A stretch of DNA of 64,000 nucleotides from Arthrobacter sp042667405. Its GTDB lineage: Bacteria; Actinomycetota; Actinomycetes; Actinomycetales; Micrococcaceae. The notes below the pieces were generated by a model. That model worked only from the letters and a program-made list of their open reading frames with translations. It had not been told where the DNA came from and did no database searches. The stretch's first letter is position 1, and each line of letters begins with the position of its first letter. Both the position numbers and the translations under genes were made by a program. Shown in pieces: positions 29,501 through 37,176 of the stretch. The DNA is taken from positions 1 through 64,000 of the forward strand of contig NZ_JBHVAL010000012.1 of the NCBI RefSeq assembly GCF_042667405.1. The letters run 5' to 3'.

Positions 29501-29679
29501 GTCCGAGTTGTGGCGTTGGCTGGGTCTCCAACTCGGAAGGGTGGTTGAACGTCAACTGCACCAAGGACATCTACAACAACGGCACGCCCTGGTACCGCGT
29601 CACACAGGGCAGCCACCCCGACTGGTTCGTAAAGTCCACGACTGTGGATCTGCGCGGAACCAAGCCCGGCGGGTGCTAG
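23584..29679 (+). CDS. Giant membrane-anchored Ig-like/FN3 repeat protein 2
   Basis: A 2,031-residue paralogue of the preceding protein with the same order: basic N-terminus (KKRQNKK), one membrane segment, the identical stretch YPGFKTTEVDLNDGGVWV, propeller-like head with a Cys pair (SKCVHAAW...RDCDND), about eleven cadherin-like repeats from about residue 406, FN3 repeats from about 1471 (first with CPANTC), and a Cys-containing end from about 1951. The last domain differs most, ending in a short Trp/Cys-rich module preceded by a PPPPQPP spacer. GTG 23584 is chosen because it gives an N-terminus matching the paralogue; GTG 23548 would add 12 residues. The moxR gene follows after 65 bases, so it may be co-transcribed with it. 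Confidence 0.88.
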   Translation: MTTFFGKLGLKKRQNKKIITGTAATAAGAVLIAGAVLYPGFKTTEVDLNDGGVWVVSKTKNAVGRLNYPSRVLDGAVTPATTTFDVLQHEGNVFVDDESGSTINQVSAANLKLGGDKQLPSSSQVSYGSTVLSVTDPARGKVWALSPSTVNGFDEEGTEPVLTGDQGLVSAVGADNRIYTADPGKGEISVITVDADGQRTNSEVTKVEELKGAGDLQLSVVGDKPVVLDAASGNLFLPGGRRLQLQDAREAKLQQTSEDSSYVALATRKALLKQPLDGSTAATVNADGEGVPAAPVQVSKCVHAAWSGANKYIRDCDNDADDKKNDVPKASASPSYVFRVNRDLVVLNDVNSGSVWLVNQNMQLVNNWDDVVPPKNQSDDQDQESADNNTINVLPDRTKPNRPPETKPDEFGVRPGRTSILSVLDNDSDPDGDVLTASVGPNGPKMGALENIYGGSAFQIKVPADAKPGTEVFDYNAADGRSLSAGGKVTLHVVAPEENKPPFFKRGEPTTMLVEQGKSVSQNILTDWMDPDGDDLVLLDAKTDNDQDQVKVRRDGLLTYQDSGAAPGKKNVTITVWDGRATTTGRIVVNVQPPGALAPVVNADHVTAVVGQDLVIAPLKNDVDPNGGALRVAHVEAAGPAELGPVTDGGTFTFRSTTPGPIYLTYIASNGPQSSQGLIRVDVESGKDAGAPVAVHDVALLPVGGSVLVDPLANDSDPSGGVLVLQSVTVPDGSSASVSVIDHSVLRVTDVLGSKDPFVFSYTMSNGRTSATGTVGVVPVPAPAVVEAPQPKPDEVNVRVNDVVTIPVLDNDTHPQGEELSVDPVLAQTIAEEDGKAFISEKTLRFIAGPTPKTVRAIYNAVDPQGQKSAAAVTIHILPLEGTQNSRPQPQNLTARVVAGGSVRIPVPLDGMDPDGDSVQLTGIDSTPTTGTATAGSSFIDFVAAGDGAGTDTFRYKVIDRQGAVNTGTVTVGVAPRGENNQKPAPVDDEVKVRPGRQIAVDAIANDTDPDGDIIRILSDSLEADAGLDAHVSKTSGRVLVTAPAAEGTVNVRYSVADDRDAVGQASIRVVVKNDIPLQAPIARDDRVTSAQTLGKTAVDVPVLKNDEDPDGVGENLKISTEVTTARPGPEGNVIVELTEQPQLVPYTVEDVDGQKSTAIIWVPGIGQQVPTLAKDEVIELVSGQSVTVDLAEWVKVREGRSPRLTQTDRIKLIGADGSDPVANGGTGLKYSAGAEYVGPGSISFEVTDGIGPDDPNGLKSTLSIRTKVLPDPNKNNPPVLLGSDVDVPKGDSASLDLEKLTSDPDSDDVQNMKYELTGSATSGFKVSVDGKTLKVSADDSVQIGQSGTVQVKAKDRRGLEAVATYKLSLAASNRPKPVANDDAEADAQSGKPVTVNVLANDSNPFPDTPLKIVSAVTETGQGTAEAGGDNVTVTPAGGFTGTMVVAYTVQDKTGEISRYATARIRLTVKDKPAAPSTPLAQSVGDQTALLTWNAPADRGSPITKYTVYGENGFKQDCPANTCTLTGLTNNVKYHFAVTATNAINESERSPVSAEVRPDVKPDTPVAPTLKFGDKQLSVAWVPPASKGSPIKSYDLEISPAPAGQNPQIQNLTGNSHVWTGLTNGVAYKVRVLARNDAKEPSEWSTYSASETPAGVPATPAAPSVAGAGSVGSQSQLQVSWAAPNNNGDAVSTYTLTTYRGGAAVGSQAVAATSQNVTVDNSEADYSFTVSATNKAGVSGVSQQSNAIRAAGKPGMVGAPSAALVETNADGGKIRVAFNPLSAAERNGANANEISYRYALTSGSGTGAIPAGGGVVAAPNGADTAVVVWAISSRNPTPGDRSPASNTVNPYGLAYAPTVTGSKSSGVGDKTVSWTWNAPNGNGRPVTGYQYSLDGGAWQNTDQRSFSKTVGFSETHTLQVRAVSGGQAGRVGSDTSRSGAEPPPPQPPAGEIRAHNNTCPGKPGQADTYNPSGPSCGVGWVSNSEGWLNVNCTKDIYNNGTPWYRVTQGSHPDWFVKSTTVDLRGTKPGGC

Positions 29680-29744
29680 CCACTTCCGGCCGGCACCAAC
29701 AACAACTTCATCCCACCACCGAACACAAGGAACAGGATCAACCG

Positions 29745-30716
29745 ATGACCATGACAAGCGAGCAGGCCGCGTGGTTTGCAGAAACGTTCGAGAAGCTCGT
29801 TGCCAACGTGGGCCAGGCCGTCCTGGGCAAGGAACACGTCATCCGGCTGACCTTCACTGCGATGCTGGCCGAGGGCCACGTCCTCTTCGAGGACGCACCG
29901 GGCACGGGTAAGACCTCGCTGGCCCGGGCCTTGGCCGCAACGGTCCAGGGTTCGCACAACCGCATCCAGTTCACCCCGGACCTTCTGCCCTCCGACGTCA
30001 CCGGTGTGACCATCTACGACCAGAAGACGCAGAAGTTCGAGTTCCACAAGGGCCCGGTCTTCAGCAACATTGTGCTGGCCGATGAAATCAACCGAGCCTC
30101 GCCGAAGACCCAGTCCGCCCTGCTCGAGGTCATGGAAGAGTCCCGCGTGACCGTGGACGGAACCACCTACGAGGCCGGACGGCCGTTCATGGTGCTGGCG
30201 ACGCAGAACCCGATCGAGCAGGCCGGTACCTACCGTCTTCCCGAAGCCCAGCTTGACCGCTTCCTGATCAAGACCTCCATCGGTTACCCGGACCACGCTT
30301 CCACCGTGCGCCTGCTGGGCGGCTCCAACCTGAAGGACCGCTCGAAGGACCTGGCAGCCCTGATCACCACCCAGGCCGTGGCCGACATGGCGGACCTCGC
30401 GGCGACAACCCACGTGGACACCGCAGTGCTCGAGTACATTTCGCGTCTCTGCGAGGAGACCCGCAACGCCTCCGAAACCCGACTGGGCGTATCGGTGCGT
30501 GGCGCGCTGGCCATGGTCCGTGCCGCCAAGGTGTGGGCAGCGGGTCAGGGCCGGAACTTCGTGCTGCCGGACGACGTCAAGGAACTGGCGCCCGTGGTGT
30601 GGACGCACCGTCTGGTCATGGATCCTGAGGCTGAATTCTCGGGTGCCACACCGGAGGTTGTGCTCGCGCGCGTCCTCTCCGAGGTGGCTGCTCCGCAACA
30701 ACGCGCCACAGCCTAA
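29745..30716 (+). CDS. MoxR-family AAA+ ATPase
   Basis: A 323-residue AAA+ protein. Walker A APGTGKTS is at about residue 55, Walker B VLADEINRA at about 112, sensor 1 LATQNP, and the arginine-finger region LPEAQLDRF follows. MoxR ATPases are chaperone-like and usually act with the DUF58 and transglutaminase-like proteins encoded beside them; that trio is present here. ATG 29745 has AGGA 7 bases upstream; an upstream open frame to 29508 only overlaps the giant gene. It begins the gene run that ends with the FtsK/EccC-like motor. Confidence 0.95.
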   Translation: MTMTSEQAAWFAETFEKLVANVGQAVLGKEHVIRLTFTAMLAEGHVLFEDAPGTGKTSLARALAATVQGSHNRIQFTPDLLPSDVTGVTIYDQKTQKFEFHKGPVFSNIVLADEINRASPKTQSALLEVMEESRVTVDGTTYEAGRPFMVLATQNPIEQAGTYRLPEAQLDRFLIKTSIGYPDHASTVRLLGGSNLKDRSKDLAALITTQAVADMADLAATTHVDTAVLEYISRLCEETRNASETRLGVSVRGALAMVRAAKVWAAGQGRNFVLPDDVKELAPVVWTHRLVMDPEAEFSGATPEVVLARVLSEVAAPQQRATA

Positions 30717-30772
30717 GCCACCACAGCCCCAGCATTACCCTTCCTCGCACCAGTTCGAACAAAGGCCCCCAC

Positions 30773-32176
30773 ATGTCCTCCAGCAAACCCCTGAGCCGGG
30801 CTGCTGATTCGCTTAAGCGCGCCACGTCAGCGCTTGGCGGCACCCTGCGCCCCGCGCGTGGTTCCGGCAATGACGCGGGCAAACGCCCGGGCAGCCCGAA
30901 AAAGCCCGGTAACGCCAGGAAACTGCACCCCGCGGCCGTGTGGGCCGAGGCCGCCGGAGCGGCAGGGGAGATTCTTGCCCCGGCGTGGGAGAAGGTCCGC
31001 GCCCTCTGGCTGCGCTATGTGTGGCCGGTCCTCTCTGTCGTCAGCCTGCTCGGCTGGGTGGTGCTGGCGGCGTCGATCGGGCTCTGGTGGGCCGGGCAGG
31101 CATGGGGCTGGCAGGAAGCCAAGTCAGCGGCTTTGGTGGCGTTCCTGCTGTTCCTGCTGGCCATCGGCTTTATTGTGGGCCGCTCGGCGTATGGCGTGGT
31201 GCTGGACCTGGCCCGCACCCGTGTGGCGGTGGGCGACGAAGCCGTGGGAAGTATCGCGGTCTCCAACGTCTCGGCACGCCCGTTGCTGCCTGCAGCGCTG
31301 GAATTGCCCGTAGGCGCCAATACGGCCGTGTTCCACCTGCCCCGCATGAAGCCCGCACAGGTGCACGAGGACCTGTTCACCATCCCGACGGCCCGCCGTG
31401 CCGTCATCGTGGTAGGCCCGGTACGCTCCGTGCGCGCCGACCCGCTCCACCTGCTGCGCCGACGGGTGCTTTGGACCGAACCCGTGGACCTCTTCGTGCA
31501 TCCGAGGACAGTGGCGCTTGGCGGTTCGGCTGCAGGGTTCATCCGTGACCTCGAGGGCATGCCCACCACTGAACTTTCCAGTGCCGATGTTTCGTTCCAC
31601 GCGCTTCGCGATTACGTGCCCGGCGATGACCGGAGGCACATCCACTGGAAGACCACGGCCCGTACCAACAAGCTCATGGTCCGCCAGTTCGAGGAAACGC
31701 GCCGCGCCCACTTGGCCATTTCGCTGTCCATCAATACGGATGAGTACGAGACCGAGGCAGAATTCGAGATGGCGATCTCGGTGGCCGGCTCCATTGGCCG
31801 ACAGGCGATCAGTGAACAGCGTGACTTGGATGTCCTGACCCAAAAGGGTCCGCTCCGCTGTGAAACCGGCCGCAACCTGCTGGACGACATGACCCGGATA
31901 GTCGGGACACCCATGCGCAAGACCGCCGTCGACCTTGCGCGGACCCTCGCCGATACCGTCCCGAATGCCTCCGTGGTGTTCTTCGTGGTGGGCAGCCACG
32001 TCACCGCTACGCAGCTGCGTTCGGCCGCGGCCTCGGTCCCGCCCGGGGTCCGCAGCCTGGCCGTCCGCGTCCAACCCGGCGCCGCGCCGTCGAGGGCCAA
32101 CATCGCGGACCTGACGGTCCTCACTGTCGGCGACCTCGACGATCTCGCCATCGTCCTGCGAAAGGCGGCAGCATGA
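30773..32176 (+). CDS. DUF58 domain membrane protein
   Basis: A 467-residue protein. A basic Pro/Lys N-terminus of about 70 residues is followed by two membrane segments (about 82-106 and 113-135), then a beta-rich stretch, and the DUF58 core near residues 280-320 with YVPGDDRRHIHWKTTAR. A VWA-like fold occupies the C-terminal half. DUF58 proteins pair with MoxR ATPases in Bacteria. It starts 56 bases after moxR and its end overlaps the next gene by four bases. The molecular job is unknown; docking of MoxR at the membrane is the usual inference. Confidence 0.92.
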   Translation: MSSSKPLSRAADSLKRATSALGGTLRPARGSGNDAGKRPGSPKKPGNARKLHPAAVWAEAAGAAGEILAPAWEKVRALWLRYVWPVLSVVSLLGWVVLAASIGLWWAGQAWGWQEAKSAALVAFLLFLLAIGFIVGRSAYGVVLDLARTRVAVGDEAVGSIAVSNVSARPLLPAALELPVGANTAVFHLPRMKPAQVHEDLFTIPTARRAVIVVGPVRSVRADPLHLLRRRVLWTEPVDLFVHPRTVALGGSAAGFIRDLEGMPTTELSSADVSFHALRDYVPGDDRRHIHWKTTARTNKLMVRQFEETRRAHLAISLSINTDEYETEAEFEMAISVAGSIGRQAISEQRDLDVLTQKGPLRCETGRNLLDDMTRIVGTPMRKTAVDLARTLADTVPNASVVFFVVGSHVTATQLRSAAASVPPGVRSLAVRVQPGAAPSRANIADLTVLTVGDLDDLAIVLRKAAA

Positions 32177-34683
32177 GCACCGCGCCCAACGTCCGCGTCC
32201 GCCCGCGTGCGGAGAAGTCCGCGAAGGCCAATGCCCGCAAACGCGCTGCTGGTGCATCCATGTTCGCTGACGACCGCCCTTTGTGGCATTTCCTTGTCGA
32301 CTGCGGCGCCCTGGTGGTGCTGCTGTTGCTGGGCGTCCTCGGCTTCACGCTGAGCTTCGGCGGCGACGCACACTTCCTGGTTGCAGGACTCGGAGGGGTG
32401 GTCCTCGGGCTCGGCATCGCCGTCCTCAATGCCCACCTGCGCCTTGGTTTGCTGATCACGGCGGCGGCGACCTTTGGTGCCTACATGCTGTTCGGCTCTG
32501 CGCTGGCGGTTCCGGATTCTGCGGTGCTGGGCTTCCTGCCGTCCTTGGATTCCCTGCGCACGCTGCTGCTGGGCATTGTTTTTTCGTGGAAGGACATGCT
32601 CACTGTCGGCGTTCCCGTGGGCACCGCCAACGGAACGCTGATTGTGCCGTTCCTGAGCGCGCTGCTCATGGCCTTGGCCGCCGGGCTTCTGACCTGGCGG
32701 TTGAAGAGCCCTTATTGGCCCTTGCTGCCCGTGTTGGTCCTCTTTGTCACCGGCATCGCCTTCAGCACCAGTTCAGGATTCCTGAACGTTGAGCGCGGCG
32801 TTTCCCTGACCATCATTTCGATAGTCTGGGCGACGTTCCGCCGCGAGGTGCTCCGCCAGAGCAGCACCAGGACCGTCTCGGCCAACAGGCCCGATTCCGA
32901 CGCCGGTACGGCCCGCCGCGGCCAGCTGCGCCGCCTCGGGACTGCTGCAGCGGTCATCGCCGTCGCCGTGGGCCTGACAGCGATTGCTTCGCCCCTGGTA
33001 ACGGCCGGCGATGACAGGAAAGTGTTGCGCAACACCATCGTCCCGCCGTTCGATCCCAGGGATTACATCACTCCGTTGGCGAGCTTCCGCAACTTCGTCA
33101 AGGACGAAAAGGACACCACCCTGTTCACCGTCAAGGGCCTGCCAAAGGATGCCCGCGTGCGGTTGGCGGCCTTGGACGCGTTCAACGGCTTGAACTACAC
33201 CATGGACCCGAACAGCTCCGGCAACTTCAGCAAAGTAGGCGACGCCAAGTCGCTGAATACGCTGGCCGATTCCGGGAGCCCGGTGCAAGGCACCAACTAC
33301 ACACTGGACATCACGGTTGAGGATTACCAGGGCTACTTCGTCCCGGGCGGACGCCACACCACCGGAATGAGCTTCGCCGACACAACCGGGGCAGCCTCGG
33401 GGCTCTACTTCAATGCGGGCACCGACACCGCAGTGACCACCAGGGGCCTGGGCAAGGGCGAGAACTACACGGTCCAAGTGTCCGATCCCGGGACGTTGGA
33501 ACACGGACAGCTCACCCAGTACGACTTCGCGAAGCTTACGCTGCCCGAGGCCCAGGAGGTACCTCCGATCGTCGCCTCGCAGGCCAACGAATTGTCAGCG
33601 GATGCACCCACCGCGATCGACCGTGTCCGGCAGATCGAGGCGCACTTCCAAAAGAGCGGTGCGTTCAGTAACGGCCTGGTAGCTGAGGGACAGCTTCCCA
33701 GCCTTCCCGGCCACAGCGCGGCACGTGTCCGCAACATGCTCTCGGCCAAGCAGATGCTGGGCGACGACGAGCAGTACGCGGTGTCCATGTCCCTCATGCT
33801 CCGCCACTTGGGTATTCCCTCACGCGTTGTGATGGGCTTCTACCCGGATCCCAAGAGCCCGGAAAACGGCGCCGGCGACGTGAAGATTACGGGCAAGGAC
33901 GTGCACGCCTGGGTGGAGGTGGCTTTTGACCGGGTCGGTTGGGTTTCCTTCGATCCCACTCCGCCCAAGGACAACGTGCCGATCCCGCCGGACCCGCAAA
34001 ACAAGTCCAAGCCCAAGCCCCAGGTACTCCAGCCGCCACCCCCGCCGCAGGAGCCCGCGGACCTGCCGCCGGACTCCACCCCGGATGCCCTGGACGCGGA
34101 TGAGAAGAAGAACAACCCGTGGCTCTTCTGGGGACCACTTCTTGCCGCCATCGGCGTGGCACTGATTCCGTTGGCGATTCTTGCCGTGCCGTTGCTGCTG
34201 ATTCTGCTCCTGAAATCACGACGCCGGAAGGCTCGTTTCCGTGACGGCCACCCCGCCCAGCGGGTCGGCGCCGGATGGAGCGAGGTATTGAGCCTTGTCA
34301 CCGACATGGGTGCCTCAATCGACACCAAGTCCACCCGCCGCGAGTCGGCCTCGGTGATCGCTGAAGCGTTCCCCACTGCCGGGAACACCACAACCATGCT
34401 TGCCCACCGTGCTGACGCTGCGGTGTTCGGGGCAGGGCAACCGAGTGAGTCGGAGGTCAAGGAGTACTGGGAAATCGTGGACACATCGCTGACCGACATC
34501 ACCGGAAGCGTGGGCTTCTGGAAGCGGCAGCAGGCACGGTTCTCGCCGCGGTCGTTGCTGGCGGACGGCCGGGCGGCCCTGCGTCGTCGACAACAAGGTC
34601 CAGCCCGGAACCAAACTCCGGGTGAGCCAGGGGCGCGGCGTCTGAAGTTGCCCTTCACGAAGGACAGCACCGATGAGCAGTGA
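32173..34683 (+). CDS. TgpA/DUF3488 transglutaminase-like membrane protein with Cys replaced by Asp
   Basis: An 836-residue protein. About six N-terminal membrane segments (about 35-280) are followed by an extracellular DUF3488/transglutaminase-like domain (about 290-610), a Pro/Lys-rich spacer, one membrane segment (about 652-676) and a cytoplasmic tail with DUF4129-like features. The transglutaminase core keeps H578 (VHAWVEV) and D594 (FDPTPP). Where the family normally has a catalytic Cys before EQ, this protein reads GDDEQY with D532. It is therefore probably not a classical Cys enzyme. It overlaps both neighbours, so translation is coupled. Role inferred: partner of MoxR/DUF58 in assembling or binding envelope proteins. 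Confidence 0.9.
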   Translation: MSTAPNVRVRPRAEKSAKANARKRAAGASMFADDRPLWHFLVDCGALVVLLLLGVLGFTLSFGGDAHFLVAGLGGVVLGLGIAVLNAHLRLGLLITAAATFGAYMLFGSALAVPDSAVLGFLPSLDSLRTLLLGIVFSWKDMLTVGVPVGTANGTLIVPFLSALLMALAAGLLTWRLKSPYWPLLPVLVLFVTGIAFSTSSGFLNVERGVSLTIISIVWATFRREVLRQSSTRTVSANRPDSDAGTARRGQLRRLGTAAAVIAVAVGLTAIASPLVTAGDDRKVLRNTIVPPFDPRDYITPLASFRNFVKDEKDTTLFTVKGLPKDARVRLAALDAFNGLNYTMDPNSSGNFSKVGDAKSLNTLADSGSPVQGTNYTLDITVEDYQGYFVPGGRHTTGMSFADTTGAASGLYFNAGTDTAVTTRGLGKGENYTVQVSDPGTLEHGQLTQYDFAKLTLPEAQEVPPIVASQANELSADAPTAIDRVRQIEAHFQKSGAFSNGLVAEGQLPSLPGHSAARVRNMLSAKQMLGDDEQYAVSMSLMLRHLGIPSRVVMGFYPDPKSPENGAGDVKITGKDVHAWVEVAFDRVGWVSFDPTPPKDNVPIPPDPQNKSKPKPQVLQPPPPPQEPADLPPDSTPDALDADEKKNNPWLFWGPLLAAIGVALIPLAILAVPLLLILLLKSRRRKARFRDGHPAQRVGAGWSEVLSLVTDMGASIDTKSTRRESASVIAEAFPTAGNTTTMLAHRADAAVFGAGQPSESEVKEYWEIVDTSLTDITGSVGFWKRQQARFSPRSLLADGRAALRRRQQGPARNQTPGEPGARRLKLPFTKDSTDEQ

Positions 34684-36271
34684 CACGGAACTTTGCCCGG
34701 CCTGCCGGCATGCTGTCCGCCCCGGGGCTGCCTTCTGCAACCAGTGCGGATCGCCGCTGAACAACCGTGGAGCCCGCAAGGAGGGCAACATCAACCATGC
34801 CCAGAGGGCCGCGTTGGAGTCCGCCAACCGGCAGGGCCTGGCCGATCCCGGTAGTATCTCCGTAGTGTCGGCGCCAGCGTCGCCGGCGCATCCGGGGACA
34901 AGCACCGCTCCGGACAGGACACCTGGGCCAGGGGGAGGGACCACTATGACCACCAAGCTCCACCTCGTTCCCGCTTCTGCGGGGAAAAGGCTGGGCGCGG
35001 CAGTGTTGGACTGGTTGGGACCCGTGGCCGTCCTTGCCACGACGTTTGCCATCGGCATCGCGGGCATCACCCAGACGCGCCGGAACGGCTTCATCGTCTA
35101 CGACACCGGTCTGCTGGTTCTCCTCGGCAGTATTGGCCTGGCTGTGACGGTGGTTTACATTTTCGTGCTGCTGGGCCTCGAGGCGAAGTCGGGAAACACC
35201 ATCGGCAACCAGCTCATGGGCATCCGCAGTGCTGACGCCGACGGCTATGCTCCCGGCGCCGGCGCCGTCTTTGTCCGGGGCATCCTGACCGGTGCGGTCC
35301 TGATCGTGGGTTTCCTGGCCGCTGTGATCCTGTCGGCCCTGGGCCTCCTGGGACTTGTTGTATGGATCGCGTTGCCGCTGATGGTGCTCGGGGTGGTCTG
35401 GGCCATCCTGGTGGTGGTCTCCAACGCCTGGGACTCCGAGGGCAAGCTACGCGGCTGGCACGACAAGGCAGCCAAGTCCTTGGTGTTCGACGTCAACGCG
35501 GGCCGCAATCCGGTAACGACCGGAGGTCTCCAAGGTCCATACAGTTTCGCGCCCATGGACCTGCCGCCGGTACAACCGGTGGTCTCCCCGGTGCCGTCGG
35601 GACGGGCGTCCGGCGCGGCGCCGCTCGCGCCGACGCAGACAGCGCCCGCACAGGTGAATCCTGCTCAGACGACTCCCGCCCAGGTGACGTCCCCACATCA
35701 GGCGGCATCGGCGTCGTCCGCGCCGGCAGTGCAGCCCTCACATGACCCCAACCAATGGCGGCCGCCGACGCCTCGCCAAGCGCCTGTGACGCCCCAAATT
35801 CCTGTCCCGCCCCAAGTTCCGGCCGCGCAGCAGGTTCCGGTGGCGCCACAGTTGAACACGGTTCCCGCGCCCGGCATGGCTGCCCATCCTGACGACGACG
35901 TCGAACGCACCCAGATGCGTGCTGGTGCGGCCCGTGCACAGGCAGTCCTGAGGATCCGGGTCGACGACGGCCAGGACATACAGCTGGGCGGAAGCGTCCT
36001 TCTCGGACGGAACCCCGCTGCGCAGCCCGGAGAAGTCGTCGAGCAGCTCCTGCCGGTGTCAGATCCAGGCAGGTCCATCTCCAAAACCCATCTGCACCTG
36101 CGGGTGGATGGGGATGGCGTGTGGGTCACTGACCGCAACTCCACCAACGGCAGTGCAGTCACCACCCCTGACGGCTTGCAAACCAGGCTGACCCCGGGCG
36201 AGGCATCCTTCGTCCGGCCAGGTTCCACAGTTCATTTCGGGGACCGTTCCTTCCACCTAGGACAAGCATGA
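34673..36271 (+). CDS. Zinc-ribbon / RDD membrane / FHA fusion protein
   Basis: A 532-residue protein with three modules. Residues 8-28 form a zinc ribbon (CPACRHAV...CNQCGSPL). About 100-270 form an RDD domain with several membrane segments (LGAAVLDWLGPVAVLA; GNTIGNQLMGIRS). About 270-420 are Pro/Ala/Gln-rich. About 425-532 form an FHA domain with the phosphothreonine-binding residues in LLGRNP, SISKTH and NSTNG. FHA domains bind phosphothreonine peptides, so the kinase encoded downstream is a likely partner. It overlaps the TgpA-like gene by 11 bases and the phosphatase gene by four. RDD membrane function is unknown. Confidence 0.9.
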   Translation: MSSDTELCPACRHAVRPGAAFCNQCGSPLNNRGARKEGNINHAQRAALESANRQGLADPGSISVVSAPASPAHPGTSTAPDRTPGPGGGTTMTTKLHLVPASAGKRLGAAVLDWLGPVAVLATTFAIGIAGITQTRRNGFIVYDTGLLVLLGSIGLAVTVVYIFVLLGLEAKSGNTIGNQLMGIRSADADGYAPGAGAVFVRGILTGAVLIVGFLAAVILSALGLLGLVVWIALPLMVLGVVWAILVVVSNAWDSEGKLRGWHDKAAKSLVFDVNAGRNPVTTGGLQGPYSFAPMDLPPVQPVVSPVPSGRASGAAPLAPTQTAPAQVNPAQTTPAQVTSPHQAASASSAPAVQPSHDPNQWRPPTPRQAPVTPQIPVPPQVPAAQQVPVAPQLNTVPAPGMAAHPDDDVERTQMRAGAARAQAVLRIRVDDGQDIQLGGSVLLGRNPAAQPGEVVEQLLPVSDPGRSISKTHLHLRVDGDGVWVTDRNSTNGSAVTTPDGLQTRLTPGEASFVRPGSTVHFGDRSFHLGQA

Positions 36272-37176
36272 ATTCACAGCCGGCCACCAACGCCAACGCC
36301 GACGCCGTCCCAACCGCGGGCGGGTCCTCGTTCCGCCTTAGCTACGGCTACGGAACGGACCGGGGACTGCGTCGGGAGCTGAACGAGGATTCGTTCATTG
36401 CTGCCGACCCGGTGTTTGCCGTCGCTGACGGCATGGGTGGCCACGAGGCAGGCGAGATCGCCAGCGGCATGTGTGTGCGCACTTTGGGCAGCGCTCCCGA
36501 GCTGGCCTCAGGGCTGCGTACCGCTTCCGCCGCGGACCTGCAGGCGTGCCTGCTGAAGGCGGACGCCGCCATCCGGGACGCAACCGGTGCCCGTGCCGGG
36601 ACCACGCTCTCCGGCGTGGTCGTGGTGGAACAGATGGGTTTGCCCTACTGGCTGGTGATGAACATCGGCGATTCCCGCACGTACCGGCTGAGCCAAGGTG
36701 AGTTCGCCCAGATCAGCGTGGACCACTCCGAAGTCCAGGAGCTTGTCGATTCCGGGGACATCACCTCGGAGCAGGCTGCCGTCCATCCTCGTCGTCACGT
36801 TGTCACGCGTGCCTTGGGCACCGGGGATGAGACCGAAGCGGACTTCTGGCTCCTTCCCATCCAGGAGGGCGACCGGATCATGGTCTGCTCGGATGGTCTC
36901 AACGGTGAACTGGGCGATGAGCACATGTTCCGCATCCTCAGCACCGTGGCCCACCCGCAGGACGCCGTGGACGCACTCATCCAGGCAGCGCTGCGAAGCG
37001 GCGGACGCGACAACGTCACCGTGATTGTGGTTGACGCCAAAAACGTACTGAACGACGCCGGTATCGCCATTACGGCGCCCCGCCCGGAAGTCGGGACAGA
37101 CGTTGAGGAGGATACGCTTCCCAAGGCCTGGGTCAACGGCACCGACCACGAGGAAGACGCCGATGGCAAGCAGTAG
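36268..37176 (+). CDS. PP2C-family Ser/Thr protein phosphatase
   Basis: A 302-residue metal-dependent phosphatase. The core has RRELNEDS, VADGMGGHEAGE (metal-binding Asp and the Gly-Gly-His turn), MNIGDSRTYR, VCSDGL, and the final metal site GGRDNVTVIVVD. It has no membrane segment, so it is soluble; a short acidic tail of about 35 residues follows. Such phosphatases reverse phosphorylation by PknB-like kinases; one is encoded 1.8 kb downstream in the same gene run. Start overlaps the previous stop by four bases; its end overlaps the next gene by 14. Confidence 0.95.
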   Translation: MNSQPATNANADAVPTAGGSSFRLSYGYGTDRGLRRELNEDSFIAADPVFAVADGMGGHEAGEIASGMCVRTLGSAPELASGLRTASAADLQACLLKADAAIRDATGARAGTTLSGVVVVEQMGLPYWLVMNIGDSRTYRLSQGEFAQISVDHSEVQELVDSGDITSEQAAVHPRRHVVTRALGTGDETEADFWLLPIQEGDRIMVCSDGLNGELGDEHMFRILSTVAHPQDAVDALIQAALRSGGRDNVTVIVVDAKNVLNDAGIAITAPRPEVGTDVEEDTLPKAWVNGTDHEEDADGKQ

